Shown here one piece after another: positions 29,806 to 37,972 of a DNA stretch of 64,000 nt; within the stretch, counting starts at the first letter, position 1, and each line of letters starts with the position of its first letter. The notes under the pieces are model-generated. The model saw nothing but the letters and a program-made list of their open reading frames with translations, had not been told where the DNA came from and made no database searches. The translations under genes were made by a program, and so were the position numbers. Origin of the DNA: Pseudanabaena sp. PCC 7367 (lineage in GTDB: Bacteria; Cyanobacteriota; Cyanobacteriia; Pseudanabaenales; Pseudanabaenaceae); NCBI RefSeq assembly GCF_000317065.1, contig NC_019701.1:620001-684000 (forward strand), in the 5' to 3' direction.

Positions 29806-30017
29806 TTCCTTCAACCTCTTACAATGCCGTACGGGTACTAGCAGACAATTAATAATTAATTTTAAATTAATTTAATTAGCGCTAACTAGCTTTTAGGGTT
29901 TAACCCGATCCGAGCTTGGCAACTTTGTGAATAATAATTAAATGGCTTTTACTTAAAAAAGCACAGAATCTAATACTACACCAATTATTCTGGCGATCGC
30001 AACTTAACTTTTAAGCT

Positions 30018-30962
30018 CTAATTGGCTTGCTCTAACTCAGGGGCATGAATTGATGACATTGGCGGTACTGGTGGTGGTACTGGGCTGACGGAAGATACTG
30101 CCGCAGGATCAGCCCTCACATTCCTTACATTAGGATCATGCTCCACCTCAAACACATGGGCATAGAGATTAGCCAGAATTTGCTTACCTTCCTGGGTCAA
30201 TCGCAAATAATCAGCCGCATGGGCAATATAGGGGAAAACCACACTCCAATAGAACTTGGGATAGTTTTGGCGCAGGTCTTCGGGATTTTCATAGCCGAGT
30301 TGATTATTAACGCCAGTCTCCTCGAATTCATAATAAAGCGCTGGGATTTTTTGCAAATAGCGCGGATCGCTCAGTTGGCCAATTAAATCAGCGGCTCGCA
30401 CCAACCCAGGATAATTAACCGTATCCTGATGATCGCTATCCAGGGGCACCGGAAATCGGGTTAATTCAATATTGGTTTTAATTACATCTGCTTTGATTAA
30501 TCGATGGCCACCAAACCGCTCTTGAATGAATAGCTTGCCGCGATCGACATGGTAGGGCGTGAGGCTGGCATCAGTTGCACTGAGGGGTAGCTCAACCAAC
30601 ATTTCACCATTACCAGTGGCATAGAGATGCTTGCTAATTTGATCCTGGCGGCACACCCCTCGCACATAGCCAATATCATGACAGAGCAGGGAAATCATAA
30701 AATGGAGCCAATCTTCAGTAGAAACTCCACCTTCACGGATATGCTTACCCCGTAAGATTTCCAGCCCCACCAGAGTGACAAAAATAGTATGCTCCACATC
30801 ATGATAGAGCGCATTACTATTGGCAATATTTTCCAGTGCCATGCTGCCTGCCCAGGCAATAATATCAGCGTAGTCAGGCTTGAGCCCACCATAGGTAGAG
30901 TAGTAGCCTTCTTTGAGGCTGCGGGCACAATCCTCAATCAATAGCTTGGTCGGATTAAACAT
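30018..30962 (-). CDS. HD-domain metalloprotein (Npun_R2479-like)
   Basis: 314 residues. The metal-binding HD residues are visible: His54-Asp55 and His58 in LYHDVEHTIFV, then His95-Asp96 in MISLLCHDIGYVRG. A further conserved helix includes GLVRAADLIGQLSDPRYLQK. These positions match the PDEase-like HD superfamily (HDc). The sequence resembles a protein family conserved in cyanobacteria and annotated as HD-domain metalloproteins, of unknown substrate, possibly a nucleotide or cyclic-nucleotide phosphohydrolase. The C-terminal ~25 residues are Pro/Ser/Val-rich and look unstructured. It is a single gene with its 5' side on the long gap before rpsU. Confidence 0.85.
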   Translation of the reverse strand: MFNPTKLLIEDCARSLKEGYYSTYGGLKPDYADIIAWAGSMALENIANSNALYHDVEHTIFVTLVGLEILRGKHIREGGVSTEDWLHFMISLLCHDIGYVRGVCRQDQISKHLYATGNGEMLVELPLSATDASLTPYHVDRGKLFIQERFGGHRLIKADVIKTNIELTRFPVPLDSDHQDTVNYPGLVRAADLIGQLSDPRYLQKIPALYYEFEETGVNNQLGYENPEDLRQNYPKFYWSVVFPYIAHAADYLRLTQEGKQILANLYAHVFEVEHDPNVRNVRADPAAVSSVSPVPPPVPPMSSIHAPELEQAN

Positions 30963-31503
30963 GGGATTTCCTTGCGGCTAACATATACAGAAGATCCTAA
31001 ATAAACACAAGCATCACTGAGTAAGCAACTATAGATGTAGCATCTAAGTATGCTAAGTCTAAGTATTCTAAGTTAAGTATGATATTTCGGTTAACCCCAG
31101 ATTCGATCGTCTATTAAGCCCTCTCCAGTTTAACAATCGCAATAGACAAATTGATTGTCCATCAATTCACCAATTACCGATTCACCAATTACCGATCGAT
31201 TCAAGCAGGCCAACATCCTAATTAGCACTATTGGCAAGCCTAAGTCAGGATTCAATGATGTATTTAGTAAGGTAAAGAAGCAAGCTGTTGCCGTAGATCA
31301 GATTCTATGTGGTAATCTAGTACCTCTAGATAATTTAATCTGGGGACTATTCGTGTAGGCTTCTTGATAATCGTTTTGACGATCGCTAAGTCGGCGCAGT
31401 GTTTACAGCGAATCGCACATTGAAAATTATTTTAAGTATTTCGATCTGGATGGTGATTGTATTTGATTTAGATAATTAGATAAGTAGGTAGATATATAAG
31501 AAA
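30963..31503. other. Intergenic region without a convincing gene
   Basis: This 541-bp stretch carries a TTG-started 67-codon frame at 31155-31358 containing FKQANILISTIGKPKSGF. It has no ATG, no ribosome-binding site and no recognisable family, and its first codons cover a short direct repeat (TCACCAATTACCGAT, twice). I treat it as non-coding. A TATATA box at 31493-31498 lies at the right place to start the structured RNA that follows. Confidence 0.5.
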
Positions 31504-31729
31504 AGGCTCTGGTTAAGTAAATTGCTTAGCAGCCAACAGGAAAAGCAAAGAGCCTGAGAGAAATTATTACTCTACTTAGTTCCGGTGCGAGGGGCTATTG
31601 CAATCACTTTTTAGAAATTTTTAGAAAAAGTGTGATTAGGGTATAGAGTCGATCGATCATCGATGCAAGTTGAAATAGACACTCTAGACCGCGAGAGTAT
31701 TACTTGGCTGGGCTGTTTTAGCCCTTTTA
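31504..31729 (+). ncRNA. Structured RNA or attenuator leader upstream of rpsU
   Basis: Several hairpins follow one another. Stem 1: AGGCTCT (31504-31510) pairs with AGAGCCT (31549-31555), and after an 11-nt one-sided bulge TTGCTT (31522-31527) pairs with AAGCAA (31543-31548). Stem 2 is AATCACTTTTT/AAAAAGTGTGATT near 31600-31637. Stem 3 is ACTCT/AGAGT at 31681-31698. An intrinsic terminator closes it at 31710-31729. The rpsU start is about 140 nt downstream. The layout fits either a free small RNA or a transcription-attenuating leader for rpsU. No match to 6S, tmRNA, RNase P or SRP RNA was seen. Confidence 0.5.
31710..31729 (+). terminator. Intrinsic terminator upstream of rpsU
   Basis: GGGCT-GTTTT-AGCCC followed directly by TTTTAT: a 5-bp GC-rich stem, a 5-nt loop and a T run. 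It sits in the rpsU leader, about 140 nt before the start codon, not at the end of any gene. Confidence 0.7.
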
Positions 31730-31867
31730 TTGGTGTTGATTGTTTAGACGACAAGGGTTTGCTTTGCTGCTGCTACCCTGCTAATCCAACTCCAATCCGC
31801 ACATATTGTGTGTATTCAGTAATTAGTTAGTATTTTCTGGTTAATCTTTATCTAAGGAGGTTATTTA

Positions 31868-32047
31868 ATGGCTCAAGTTATTGTTGGTGAAAACGAAGGC
31901 ATTGAATCTGCGTTGCGTCGGTTTAGACGTGAAGTTTCCAAGGCTGGTATCTTCCCAGATATGAAGAAAAAGCGCTACTTTGAAACCCCAGCCCAAAAAC
32001 GCGATCGTAAAGCCGCAGCTCGTCGCCGTCAAAGCAAGGGGCACTAG
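31868..32047 (+). CDS. rpsU: 30S ribosomal protein S21
   Basis: 59 residues. [20 protein letters not shown], then [19 protein letters not shown] and a basic tail ending RRRQSKGH, is the cyanobacterial S21 sequence. A perfect AAGGAGG at 31854-31860 lies 7 nt upstream of the ATG. S21 binds near the anti-Shine-Dalgarno end of 16S rRNA and helps initiation. In several cyanobacteria rpsU is preceded by an RNA-binding-protein gene (rbp); here that gene is absent and a structured leader with a terminator takes its place. Confidence 0.97.
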   Translation: MAQVIVGENEGIESALRRFRREVSKAGIFPDMKKKRYFETPAQKRDRKAAARRRQSKGH

Positions 32048-32125
32048 GAATTTTTGCTTGGACTACATGATCGCTTAGTTTGCATAGAAAGCGATCGGTA
32101 GCTACAAATATCAGCATAATATTGA

Positions 32126-32254
32126 TCCGGAGTCTGGTTAAACTACACAGGCTCTTTATTATTTTATGACAAGAAGTCGGATGAAGAGAAAAGGGCGATC
32201 GCTGATGCGGCGGAGCTATTCATCAGTAAGCTAAACCGCTACAAGCCAGACTAG
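32126..32254 (+). other. Possible gene remnant between rpsU and tRNA-Lys
   Basis: An open stretch of 42 codons without a start codon has protein-like composition: WLNYTGSLLFYDKKSDEEKR, then ELFISKLNRYKPD and a TAG. It may be the C-terminus of a lost gene. No family could be assigned, and chance cannot be excluded. Confidence 0.25.
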
Positions 32255-32340
32255 ATAAAAATCATAAGTTGCTACAAAAATAATTTAAGCGATCGCCTAT
32301 AAAACCAAGTTGCAATATGTTACGATAGTCAACGGCTTGC

Positions 32341-32412
32341 GGGTCGCTAACTCAACGGTAGAGTACTCGGCTTTTAACCGATTAGTTCCGAGTTCGAATC
32401 TCGGGCGACCCA
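32341..32412 (+). tRNA. tRNA-Lys (anticodon UUU)
   Basis: The acceptor stem GGGTCGC (32341-32347) pairs perfectly with GCGACCC (32405-32411), with discriminator A at 32412. The D arm is ACTC-loop-GAGT. The anticodon loop CTTTTAA gives UUU. The T arm is CCGAG-TTCGAAT-CTCGG. The first anticodon-stem pair would be a C-U mismatch (positions 27-43), which is unusual; the other four pairs are normal. CCA is not encoded in full. Confidence 0.95.
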
Positions 32413-32464
32413 TTTTAAAATATAATAAATACCTGAAATCGCTGATCATAGGATAGTTGAAACA

Positions 32465-33277
32465 ATGGACTATTTACAGCGATCGCTTGCCATAAATAAT
32501 ATAGAATCATCGATCGACCTGTGGCTAGATATGAACCTCCTCTTCGATCTCTATGCCGACCTGCCGCGCCAAGCTCCTGGGAGTGATGCCTCCACCCGCA
32601 AAGCACTAGAGTTTTTTACTGATCTATCCGCAAATCCAAAGATACTCGATCTTGGCTGTGGTACTGGCGCTTCCACCCTCACCCTGGCCAAGCAATTACC
32701 AACGGCCACAATCACTGCCCTGGACACCTTTCCTGAGTTTTTGGAATTACTTAACCAACGCAGCGAGCAGGCAGGGTATGCCGATCGCCTCGCTACCCTC
32801 AATTGTTCAATGGCGGAGCTACCTTTTCCTGCCCATCACTTTGACCTGATCTGGTCAGAGGGCGCGATTTATAACATTGGCTTTGAAACAGGCTTGGCCT
32901 ACTGGCGGCAATTCTTGAAACCAGGCGGGGCGATCGCGGTTAGTGATGTATCCTGGTTGGTTGAATATGCAGAGATACCTGATGAAGTTATGAGATTCTG
33001 GCAGACCGAGTATCCTGCGATCCAATCGATCGCTGCAAACCTGAATACGATCGCCAGGCTAGGATATCAAAATCTGGCTCACTTTATCCTGCCAGAGTCA
33101 GACTGGTGGCAATCATACTATCTGCCTATTGCCAGTAAAATGGAAGTATTGCGATCGAGATATGCTGATGACGCAGAAGCCACCGCATGGCTGGAGCAAC
33201 AGGCTACTGAGATCGAAATGTATCGAGCTTATAGCAGTTATTATGGCTATGTTTTTTACTGCATTCAAACAAGCTAA
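32465..33277 (+). CDS. Class I SAM-dependent methyltransferase
   Basis: 270 residues from the first ATG. The family usually starts close to MNLLFDLYADLPRQAPGSDA, so the ATG at 32531 is a good alternative (248 residues). Motif I is ILDLGCGTGASTLTLA (about 60-75), then an acidic strand end in ITALDTFPEFLELL, a motif II/III region LNCSMAELPFPAHHFDLIWS, and the post-motif FLKPGGAIAVSDVSWL. It resembles UbiE/Methyltransf_11-type enzymes acting on small molecules; the C-terminal half is helical. The substrate is not predictable. It starts about 50 bp after tRNA-Lys. Confidence 0.85.
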   Translation: MDYLQRSLAINNIESSIDLWLDMNLLFDLYADLPRQAPGSDASTRKALEFFTDLSANPKILDLGCGTGASTLTLAKQLPTATITALDTFPEFLELLNQRSEQAGYADRLATLNCSMAELPFPAHHFDLIWSEGAIYNIGFETGLAYWRQFLKPGGAIAVSDVSWLVEYAEIPDEVMRFWQTEYPAIQSIAANLNTIARLGYQNLAHFILPESDWWQSYYLPIASKMEVLRSRYADDAEATAWLEQQATEIEMYRAYSSYYGYVFYCIQTS

Positions 33278-33480
33278 TTAGTTAAAATGTGGACTGATTA
33301 GACTGATTAAAATGAAGGGTGGCGATCGCATATCCTCCAGCATTAGATTATTAGATATTTATGATTACCGCCGATCGAACCAGTTCAAAACCATTAATTA
33401 AGCCGGATGCTGTATTTACTATTGCATAATTTATTGGCCGATCGGTTTATCAAGTAAGAGTAGGCATTGTCGCTGGCTAT

Positions 33481-34356
33481 ATGGCTAATTCAAATCAACC
33501 TGATCAAGAAAATCAGTTCCCGGTAGATTCAGAGAAACAGCGCCGGGAAGCAGAAGCCATGCACGATATTATGCTTTTGCTTGAGCATATGACCCAGCGC
33601 GAAAAGGTGACGATCGAGTTAATTGTCGATCGCCTTTATGATGTGGGGGCAACTAATTTAATCGAGCAAAAAATTCACTCACAGCGCCTCCAGAAGACCA
33701 TCAAGCCGATCGCCAGATCGCCTATGTCTAAATCAGCGGTGCGGATCGCGGCCTGGTATTGGTTTAAGCAAAATTGCCCCAAACTAATCACCGATTGGCT
33801 CTATACCAAGGTTTCCTTTGGCGCTGATAGCTCTAATAGCGTTGTCGCAGAGGTAAAAGCGATCGCCAATGGTGAACAGGCTCCGGTGGATTTGCCCATC
33901 AATCGCAATAATGGCAGTAATGGCACTGAGCCATCGCTCCAGGTTGAACAAATGGCTACGCCTCCATCCTCTCCCTCGGTGGTCAAGATTGAAACTGAAC
34001 CAGTTAATGGTGCAGCCAGGAATAGGAAGAAGAGCGGTAATAACAAGAATGGCGATCGGAATTATTCAAAAAACCACAATGGCCAAACAGCAAGGCCAGC
34101 AGTAAATTCAACTAGTGCGATCGTGTTGGCAAAATCAAGGATCAATCACCCAGATCCAGAGGCAATGGCAGCGATCCAGGAGATCGAGAACCTGCAACAA
34201 CGGGTAAGATTGCTTACCAGTGCACTGGTGGTGATGATCGTGGCGTTTAGCAGTGGAACAATCTGGTTGGGGCATCGCCTGGGACTAAAACCAGCGGATA
34301 TTTTCAGCGATCAATCTCGCACTACATTGATTGATGATCAGGGAATGCTCAAGTAA
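33481..34356 (+). CDS. Protein of unknown function with C-terminal membrane anchor
   Basis: 291 residues. Residues ~20-125 are a helical, charged domain with EAMHDIMLLLEHMTQREKVT and AVRIAAWYWFKQNCPKLITD. Then comes a low-complexity linker rich in Asn, Lys, Ser and Pro (about 135-220), a short coiled coil (IQEIENLQQRVRLLTSA) and one membrane helix near residues 240-262 (LVVMIVAFSSGTIWLG). This looks like a cytosolic domain tethered to the plasma membrane. I do not recognise the family. The stop codon ends at the base before the stop codon of the convergent TPR-sulfotransferase gene, so the two transcripts must overlap. Confidence 0.75.
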   Translation: MANSNQPDQENQFPVDSEKQRREAEAMHDIMLLLEHMTQREKVTIELIVDRLYDVGATNLIEQKIHSQRLQKTIKPIARSPMSKSAVRIAAWYWFKQNCPKLITDWLYTKVSFGADSSNSVVAEVKAIANGEQAPVDLPINRNNGSNGTEPSLQVEQMATPPSSPSVVKIETEPVNGAARNRKKSGNNKNGDRNYSKNHNGQTARPAVNSTSAIVLAKSRINHPDPEAMAAIQEIENLQQRVRLLTSALVVMIVAFSSGTIWLGHRLGLKPADIFSDQSRTTLIDDQGMLK

Positions 34357-36849
34357 TTAAATCTCTTCAGCCAGAGCGGCCTTAAGCGGGTCTAGATATT
34401 TCTCATAATTCTTATACCGCCCCACCGACTTGTTATAAATCGGCTGGCGCACCTGGTCATAGCTAACAGTGCGGGCAAAGCGCTTTGATTCATAAAAACT
34501 AAGGCAAGCATCATCCCATTCCAGCCCCAAAAACTCGATCATCTGGCGGCTCATAGCTTCCTGGTTGGCGACCACCTCTTCATATTTAATCTCCATAATT
34601 GGTAGATCGAGGGTGGCTTGCCAATGCTCCATCAAGCGCCGATAGAGCTGGTAATAGTAGCCAATATTGCCAAGGTCATGCTTTTGTGGGTGCGAGCCAA
34701 TAAAGTTTTGGAAATAATAAGACACACCATTATCAAGCGGGTCACGGGTGCAATGGAAAATTCTGGCTTTGGGAAAGAGGATTGCAATCAAACCCAAATG
34801 CATAAAGTTATAGGGCATTTTGTCGGTAATCCGCTCAGCCGTAGCCGAGAATTGCCGCAGCCGATCGAGATGCTGCTGAGCCATTTCGTCCACCAAGCCC
34901 TGATTAAAATAATCAATTAAATCTGGGTAAGGGCGCGACAGACCAAACCGCTGTATTGTTTTATGCAGCAGCATCGCCACATCAGTTAGCTCGCCCGCAC
35001 CATAAACCGCAGGGTGACTGGCCACAATCTGCTCAACCAGGGTAGTACCAGAGCGGGGCATCCCCACAATAAACACCGGAACTTCGCTATTGTTCTGGGC
35101 ACGGGGCAGCTTAGCCAGATTTTCCCGATCGTAGGCATTACTCAAAGACCCAAAGTCTAATTTGCTCTGGTGGCGATCGTACTTGTCGGTATATTGTGAA
35201 TTAGCCTGTTGATAGGCATCAAAGGCGGCATCATATTCATTAATGCTGTCATAGAGATCGCCAAGCGTAAATAACAAATGTTGCTTTTGGCCTGGCCCAA
35301 TTTGAGTTTTCTCAAGTCTTGCCTTGAGGGATGGTAGCGCCTCGTGGGTCTTCTTGAGACGGCGACACACCGTAGCATAGGTAATCAAGAAGCTATAATT
35401 TTCGGGATAAGCCTCAAATAATGGTTTAATCAGGTCGTAGGCTGCTTGATATTGCTTTTGGCGCTCCAGAATCCCAGCCTTGCCAGCGATCGCTTCAGGA
35501 TTATCAGGATAAATCCGCAGCACGCGATCGTAAACAGCAAGTGCTCGCTCGAAATCACCACTGGTTTGCAAGGCGCTGCCAAGACTATATTGAGCTTTGA
35601 GGAAATTTGGCTTAGCCGCGACTGCCTGTTCAAAGAATTTAATCGCCTCAGCAGTATTTCCACCCATCATGTAAATATTACCGCAGGTGTTGAGGGCTTC
35701 AGCAAAATTAGGACGCAGTGCCAAAGCCCGCTTACAGCTTTCTAAGGCCTTATCCAACTCCCGCATGGCACCATAGGCTTCCGCCTCAATTTGATGCGCC
35801 TCGGCTAGATTGGGGTTGAGTTGCAATGCCTGTTTGGCATATTGCATTGCCGTTCCCACATCCCCTTGTTTACCGATCGCAGTTGCCAGATAACTATAGG
35901 CTTCGGCGTTACGGGGGCTTAGTTCGATCGCCTTACGTAGGTGAGCGATCGCGTCAGTTTGGCGATCAAGGATCTCACTGAAGGTGATGCCAAGATTGAT
36001 GTGAGCTGGAACACAATCGGGCTTTATTTCGATAATGTTTTCCAGGCAGCTAATCGCCTCATTGGTTTTGCCTTGTTTTGACAGGCTTTTGGCTAATTGC
36101 AATTGGCTTTGATAATCAATCAAAGTGGGGTTTAGTTGGATTGCCTTGAGTTGGTGCAGTGAGAGCTTGGCATTTAAGGCCACTGACAATTCCCAATGGG
36201 CTTCTGCCAGCTCAGGATCTTTAGCGATCGCCTGTTCATATTGTGCGATCGCCTGTTCATATTGTGCGATCGCCTCTTCAGTTCGGTCTTGCAGCAAATA
36301 AGCTTTTGCCAGGGCTCGGTAAGCGGGCGCAGAATTGGGGTTCAATTGTAGTGCTTGATTACTGGCCGCAACTGCCGCTGGAGCATCATATTGTTGAATC
36401 TGCACCAATGCCATTTCGGTGTAGGCTTGCTCATAGTTAGGGTTAACCGCGATCGCCTTTTGGTAGTTATCGATCGCTTTTGCCAAATCCCCTTGCAGTT
36501 TATGCACATTCCCCAACCCTAAATAGGCCTCTGCCATTTTGGGTCTAATTGCCAATGCTTGCTCATAGCTGGCCAAGGCATGATCATACTGCCCCAAGGC
36601 GGTTTGCACTTCGCCCAAATTATTATAGAAAACCGGATTATTACCATTGGCGGCGATCGCCATATTGATATACTTCAGCGCCAGTTCATGCTTTTGCACC
36701 TGATGAGCAATTACCCCGCGTAAATGCAAGGCATCCGCATGGTTCGGTTGTTCCGTTAATACCTGACGATACAAGACATCTGCTTGTTGCAATTGTCCTG
36801 CTTGATGCAGTTGCAGAGCCTGGGCAAAGGTAGCGGCGATCGATGTCAT
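34357..36849 (-). CDS. TPR-sulfotransferase fusion protein
   Basis: 830 residues. Residues ~1-550 are a long TPR array (about 14 repeats; for example YNNLGEVQTALGQYDHALAS and AYLGLGNVHKLQGDLAKAID), including a short internal duplication AIAQYEQAIAQYEQAIA. Residues ~585-830 are a P-loop sulfotransferase. The 5'-phosphosulfate loop is FIVGMPRSGTTLVEQIVASHP-like near 590-610, and the 3'-phosphate-binding motif is FHCTRDPLDNGVSYYFQNF near 696. The enzyme would move sulfate from PAPS to a protein or carbohydrate, with TPRs binding the acceptor. Related TPR-sulfotransferases are common in cyanobacteria and alphaproteobacteria. It is on the same strand as the PPIase and RTX genes and downstream of them, with a 74-bp gap to the PPIase. 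Confidence 0.9.
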   Translation of the reverse strand: MTSIAATFAQALQLHQAGQLQQADVLYRQVLTEQPNHADALHLRGVIAHQVQKHELALKYINMAIAANGNNPVFYNNLGEVQTALGQYDHALASYEQALAIRPKMAEAYLGLGNVHKLQGDLAKAIDNYQKAIAVNPNYEQAYTEMALVQIQQYDAPAAVAASNQALQLNPNSAPAYRALAKAYLLQDRTEEAIAQYEQAIAQYEQAIAKDPELAEAHWELSVALNAKLSLHQLKAIQLNPTLIDYQSQLQLAKSLSKQGKTNEAISCLENIIEIKPDCVPAHINLGITFSEILDRQTDAIAHLRKAIELSPRNAEAYSYLATAIGKQGDVGTAMQYAKQALQLNPNLAEAHQIEAEAYGAMRELDKALESCKRALALRPNFAEALNTCGNIYMMGGNTAEAIKFFEQAVAAKPNFLKAQYSLGSALQTSGDFERALAVYDRVLRIYPDNPEAIAGKAGILERQKQYQAAYDLIKPLFEAYPENYSFLITYATVCRRLKKTHEALPSLKARLEKTQIGPGQKQHLLFTLGDLYDSINEYDAAFDAYQQANSQYTDKYDRHQSKLDFGSLSNAYDRENLAKLPRAQNNSEVPVFIVGMPRSGTTLVEQIVASHPAVYGAGELTDVAMLLHKTIQRFGLSRPYPDLIDYFNQGLVDEMAQQHLDRLRQFSATAERITDKMPYNFMHLGLIAILFPKARIFHCTRDPLDNGVSYYFQNFIGSHPQKHDLGNIGYYYQLYRRLMEHWQATLDLPIMEIKYEEVVANQEAMSRQMIEFLGLEWDDACLSFYESKRFARTVSYDQVRQPIYNKSVGRYKNYEKYLDPLKAALAEEI

Positions 36850-36923
36850 ACGATTGAGTCTGGCTATACTAAATTAAATTAAATTTAAGTCAAATAAATT
36901 CATAAACTTGGGGGCGATCGCAA

Positions 36924-37673
36924 TTATTGGGATGCATTGTCTTCAAGGAGGCTCTTCACAGCGCCGATCGCTTTAATTTGATCGCGTACCCAGGCTTCAA
37001 ACATCTCATTAATTAACTGTTTGCGAATTGCCGCATCCATCTGCGCTGGATAATATTTTTCTAAGCGAATAATCACATACCAGTCTTCGAGTCGGGTGGG
37101 TGGCCACAATTGACCAGGCTGGCTCACTGCCAGGGTTTTGGCGATCGCTGGGTGTGGAGTGGTCAGGGGTGCTGGGCCCACCAAGCCACCTGTGTTTGCT
37201 TCCCCTCCCTGGGAATATTGCCGCGCCAGATCACTGAAAGTTTGTTCTCCCTCCTTAATCCGGAAATAAAGCTCCTGGGCTAAGCCTAGGTCTTTGGTGC
37301 GGATCAGTGAATATAACACCCGATCTAAAGCCTGTTTGCGGGTCATGAAATAGGACTCAACTTTTGGCCCCCATTTACTTTCCTTAAACTTTTCGAGCTT
37401 AACCGGCCTGGTGACGATCGATTCTAGCTGATCAACTTCAATTCCCTGGGTTTGCAACCAATCCTTTTGCGCCTCTGGGGTGAGCAGTTTGTTGCGTTCA
37501 TAAAATTGCTTTAGAAATTCATCCCGCTCCTCCGGCATACAATCATAATCTTTGATCGCATCATCTACTACCAAGCCACGCATCAAGTGCGGCATCAGTT
37601 GATAGCGCCCTATTAAGCTAATCAATTCACGATCGCTAATTACGCGATCGCCAATTTGCAGAATTCCGGTCAT
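36924..37673 (-). CDS. Parvulin-type peptidyl-prolyl cis-trans isomerase
   Basis: 249 residues. The N-terminal ~105 residues form a SurA-like helical chaperone part (DRELISLIGRYQLMPHLMRG). The rotamase domain spans about 110-215: LAQELYFRIKEGEQTFSDLA, ARQYSQGGEANTGGLVGP and TRLEDWYVIIRLEKYYPAQM. No signal peptide is visible, so it may act in the cytosol or be exported by a non-Sec route. In many cyanobacteria such isomerases stand beside RTX proteins or type 1 secretion genes and may keep the substrate unfolded or help it fold. Here the RTX gene lies 300 bp upstream on the same strand. No HlyB/HlyD exporter is in the window. Confidence 0.88.
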   Translation of the reverse strand: MTGILQIGDRVISDRELISLIGRYQLMPHLMRGLVVDDAIKDYDCMPEERDEFLKQFYERNKLLTPEAQKDWLQTQGIEVDQLESIVTRPVKLEKFKESKWGPKVESYFMTRKQALDRVLYSLIRTKDLGLAQELYFRIKEGEQTFSDLARQYSQGGEANTGGLVGPAPLTTPHPAIAKTLAVSQPGQLWPPTRLEDWYVIIRLEKYYPAQMDAAIRKQLINEMFEAWVRDQIKAIGAVKSLLEDNASQ

Positions 37674-37858
37674 AGCAACTTTTACTTATCCATAGATGGT
37701 CTGTATACATCCTGCTTGAGGTTTTCCCATTTTGCCACTTTTTCCACCCCAAGATAAACATTTATCGCGCTCTTGATTCTGGGTGGTGTTGAGCCAAAGC
37801 AAACATGCAATTCCAAATTTAGTTTTTAGTTAAACAGCGAGCAGGCGCAAACAAAAGA

Positions 37859-37877
37859 GAGCGGCAATCTACCGCTC
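37859..37877 (-). terminator. Intrinsic terminator of the RTX gene
   Basis: A 6-bp stem (GAGCGG/CCGCTC) with a 7-nt loop is followed on the minus strand by TCTTTTG. It lies about 95 bp beyond the RTX stop and would separate it from the PPIase gene. Confidence 0.65.
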
Positions 37878-37972
37878 CCCTTATTTAACTATTGCTAACC
37901 AAAATGGTTATTAATTAGTTAGTTATTCTCAGTCATACATTACTGACTGGTTTCTGTCTTTGCCTGTATAGA

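Noticed and set aside
31155-31358. 67-codon frame starting with TTG
   Set aside because: No ribosome-binding site, no ATG and no recognisable family; the start covers a simple direct repeat.
31504-31729. 6S RNA, tmRNA, RNase P RNA or SRP RNA
   Set aside because: Conserved sequence marks of these RNAs were not found. Only a structured RNA with terminator can be supported.
32126-32254. Functional small gene next to tRNA-Lys
   Set aside because: The open frame has no start codon or ribosome-binding site; it is listed only as a possible remnant.
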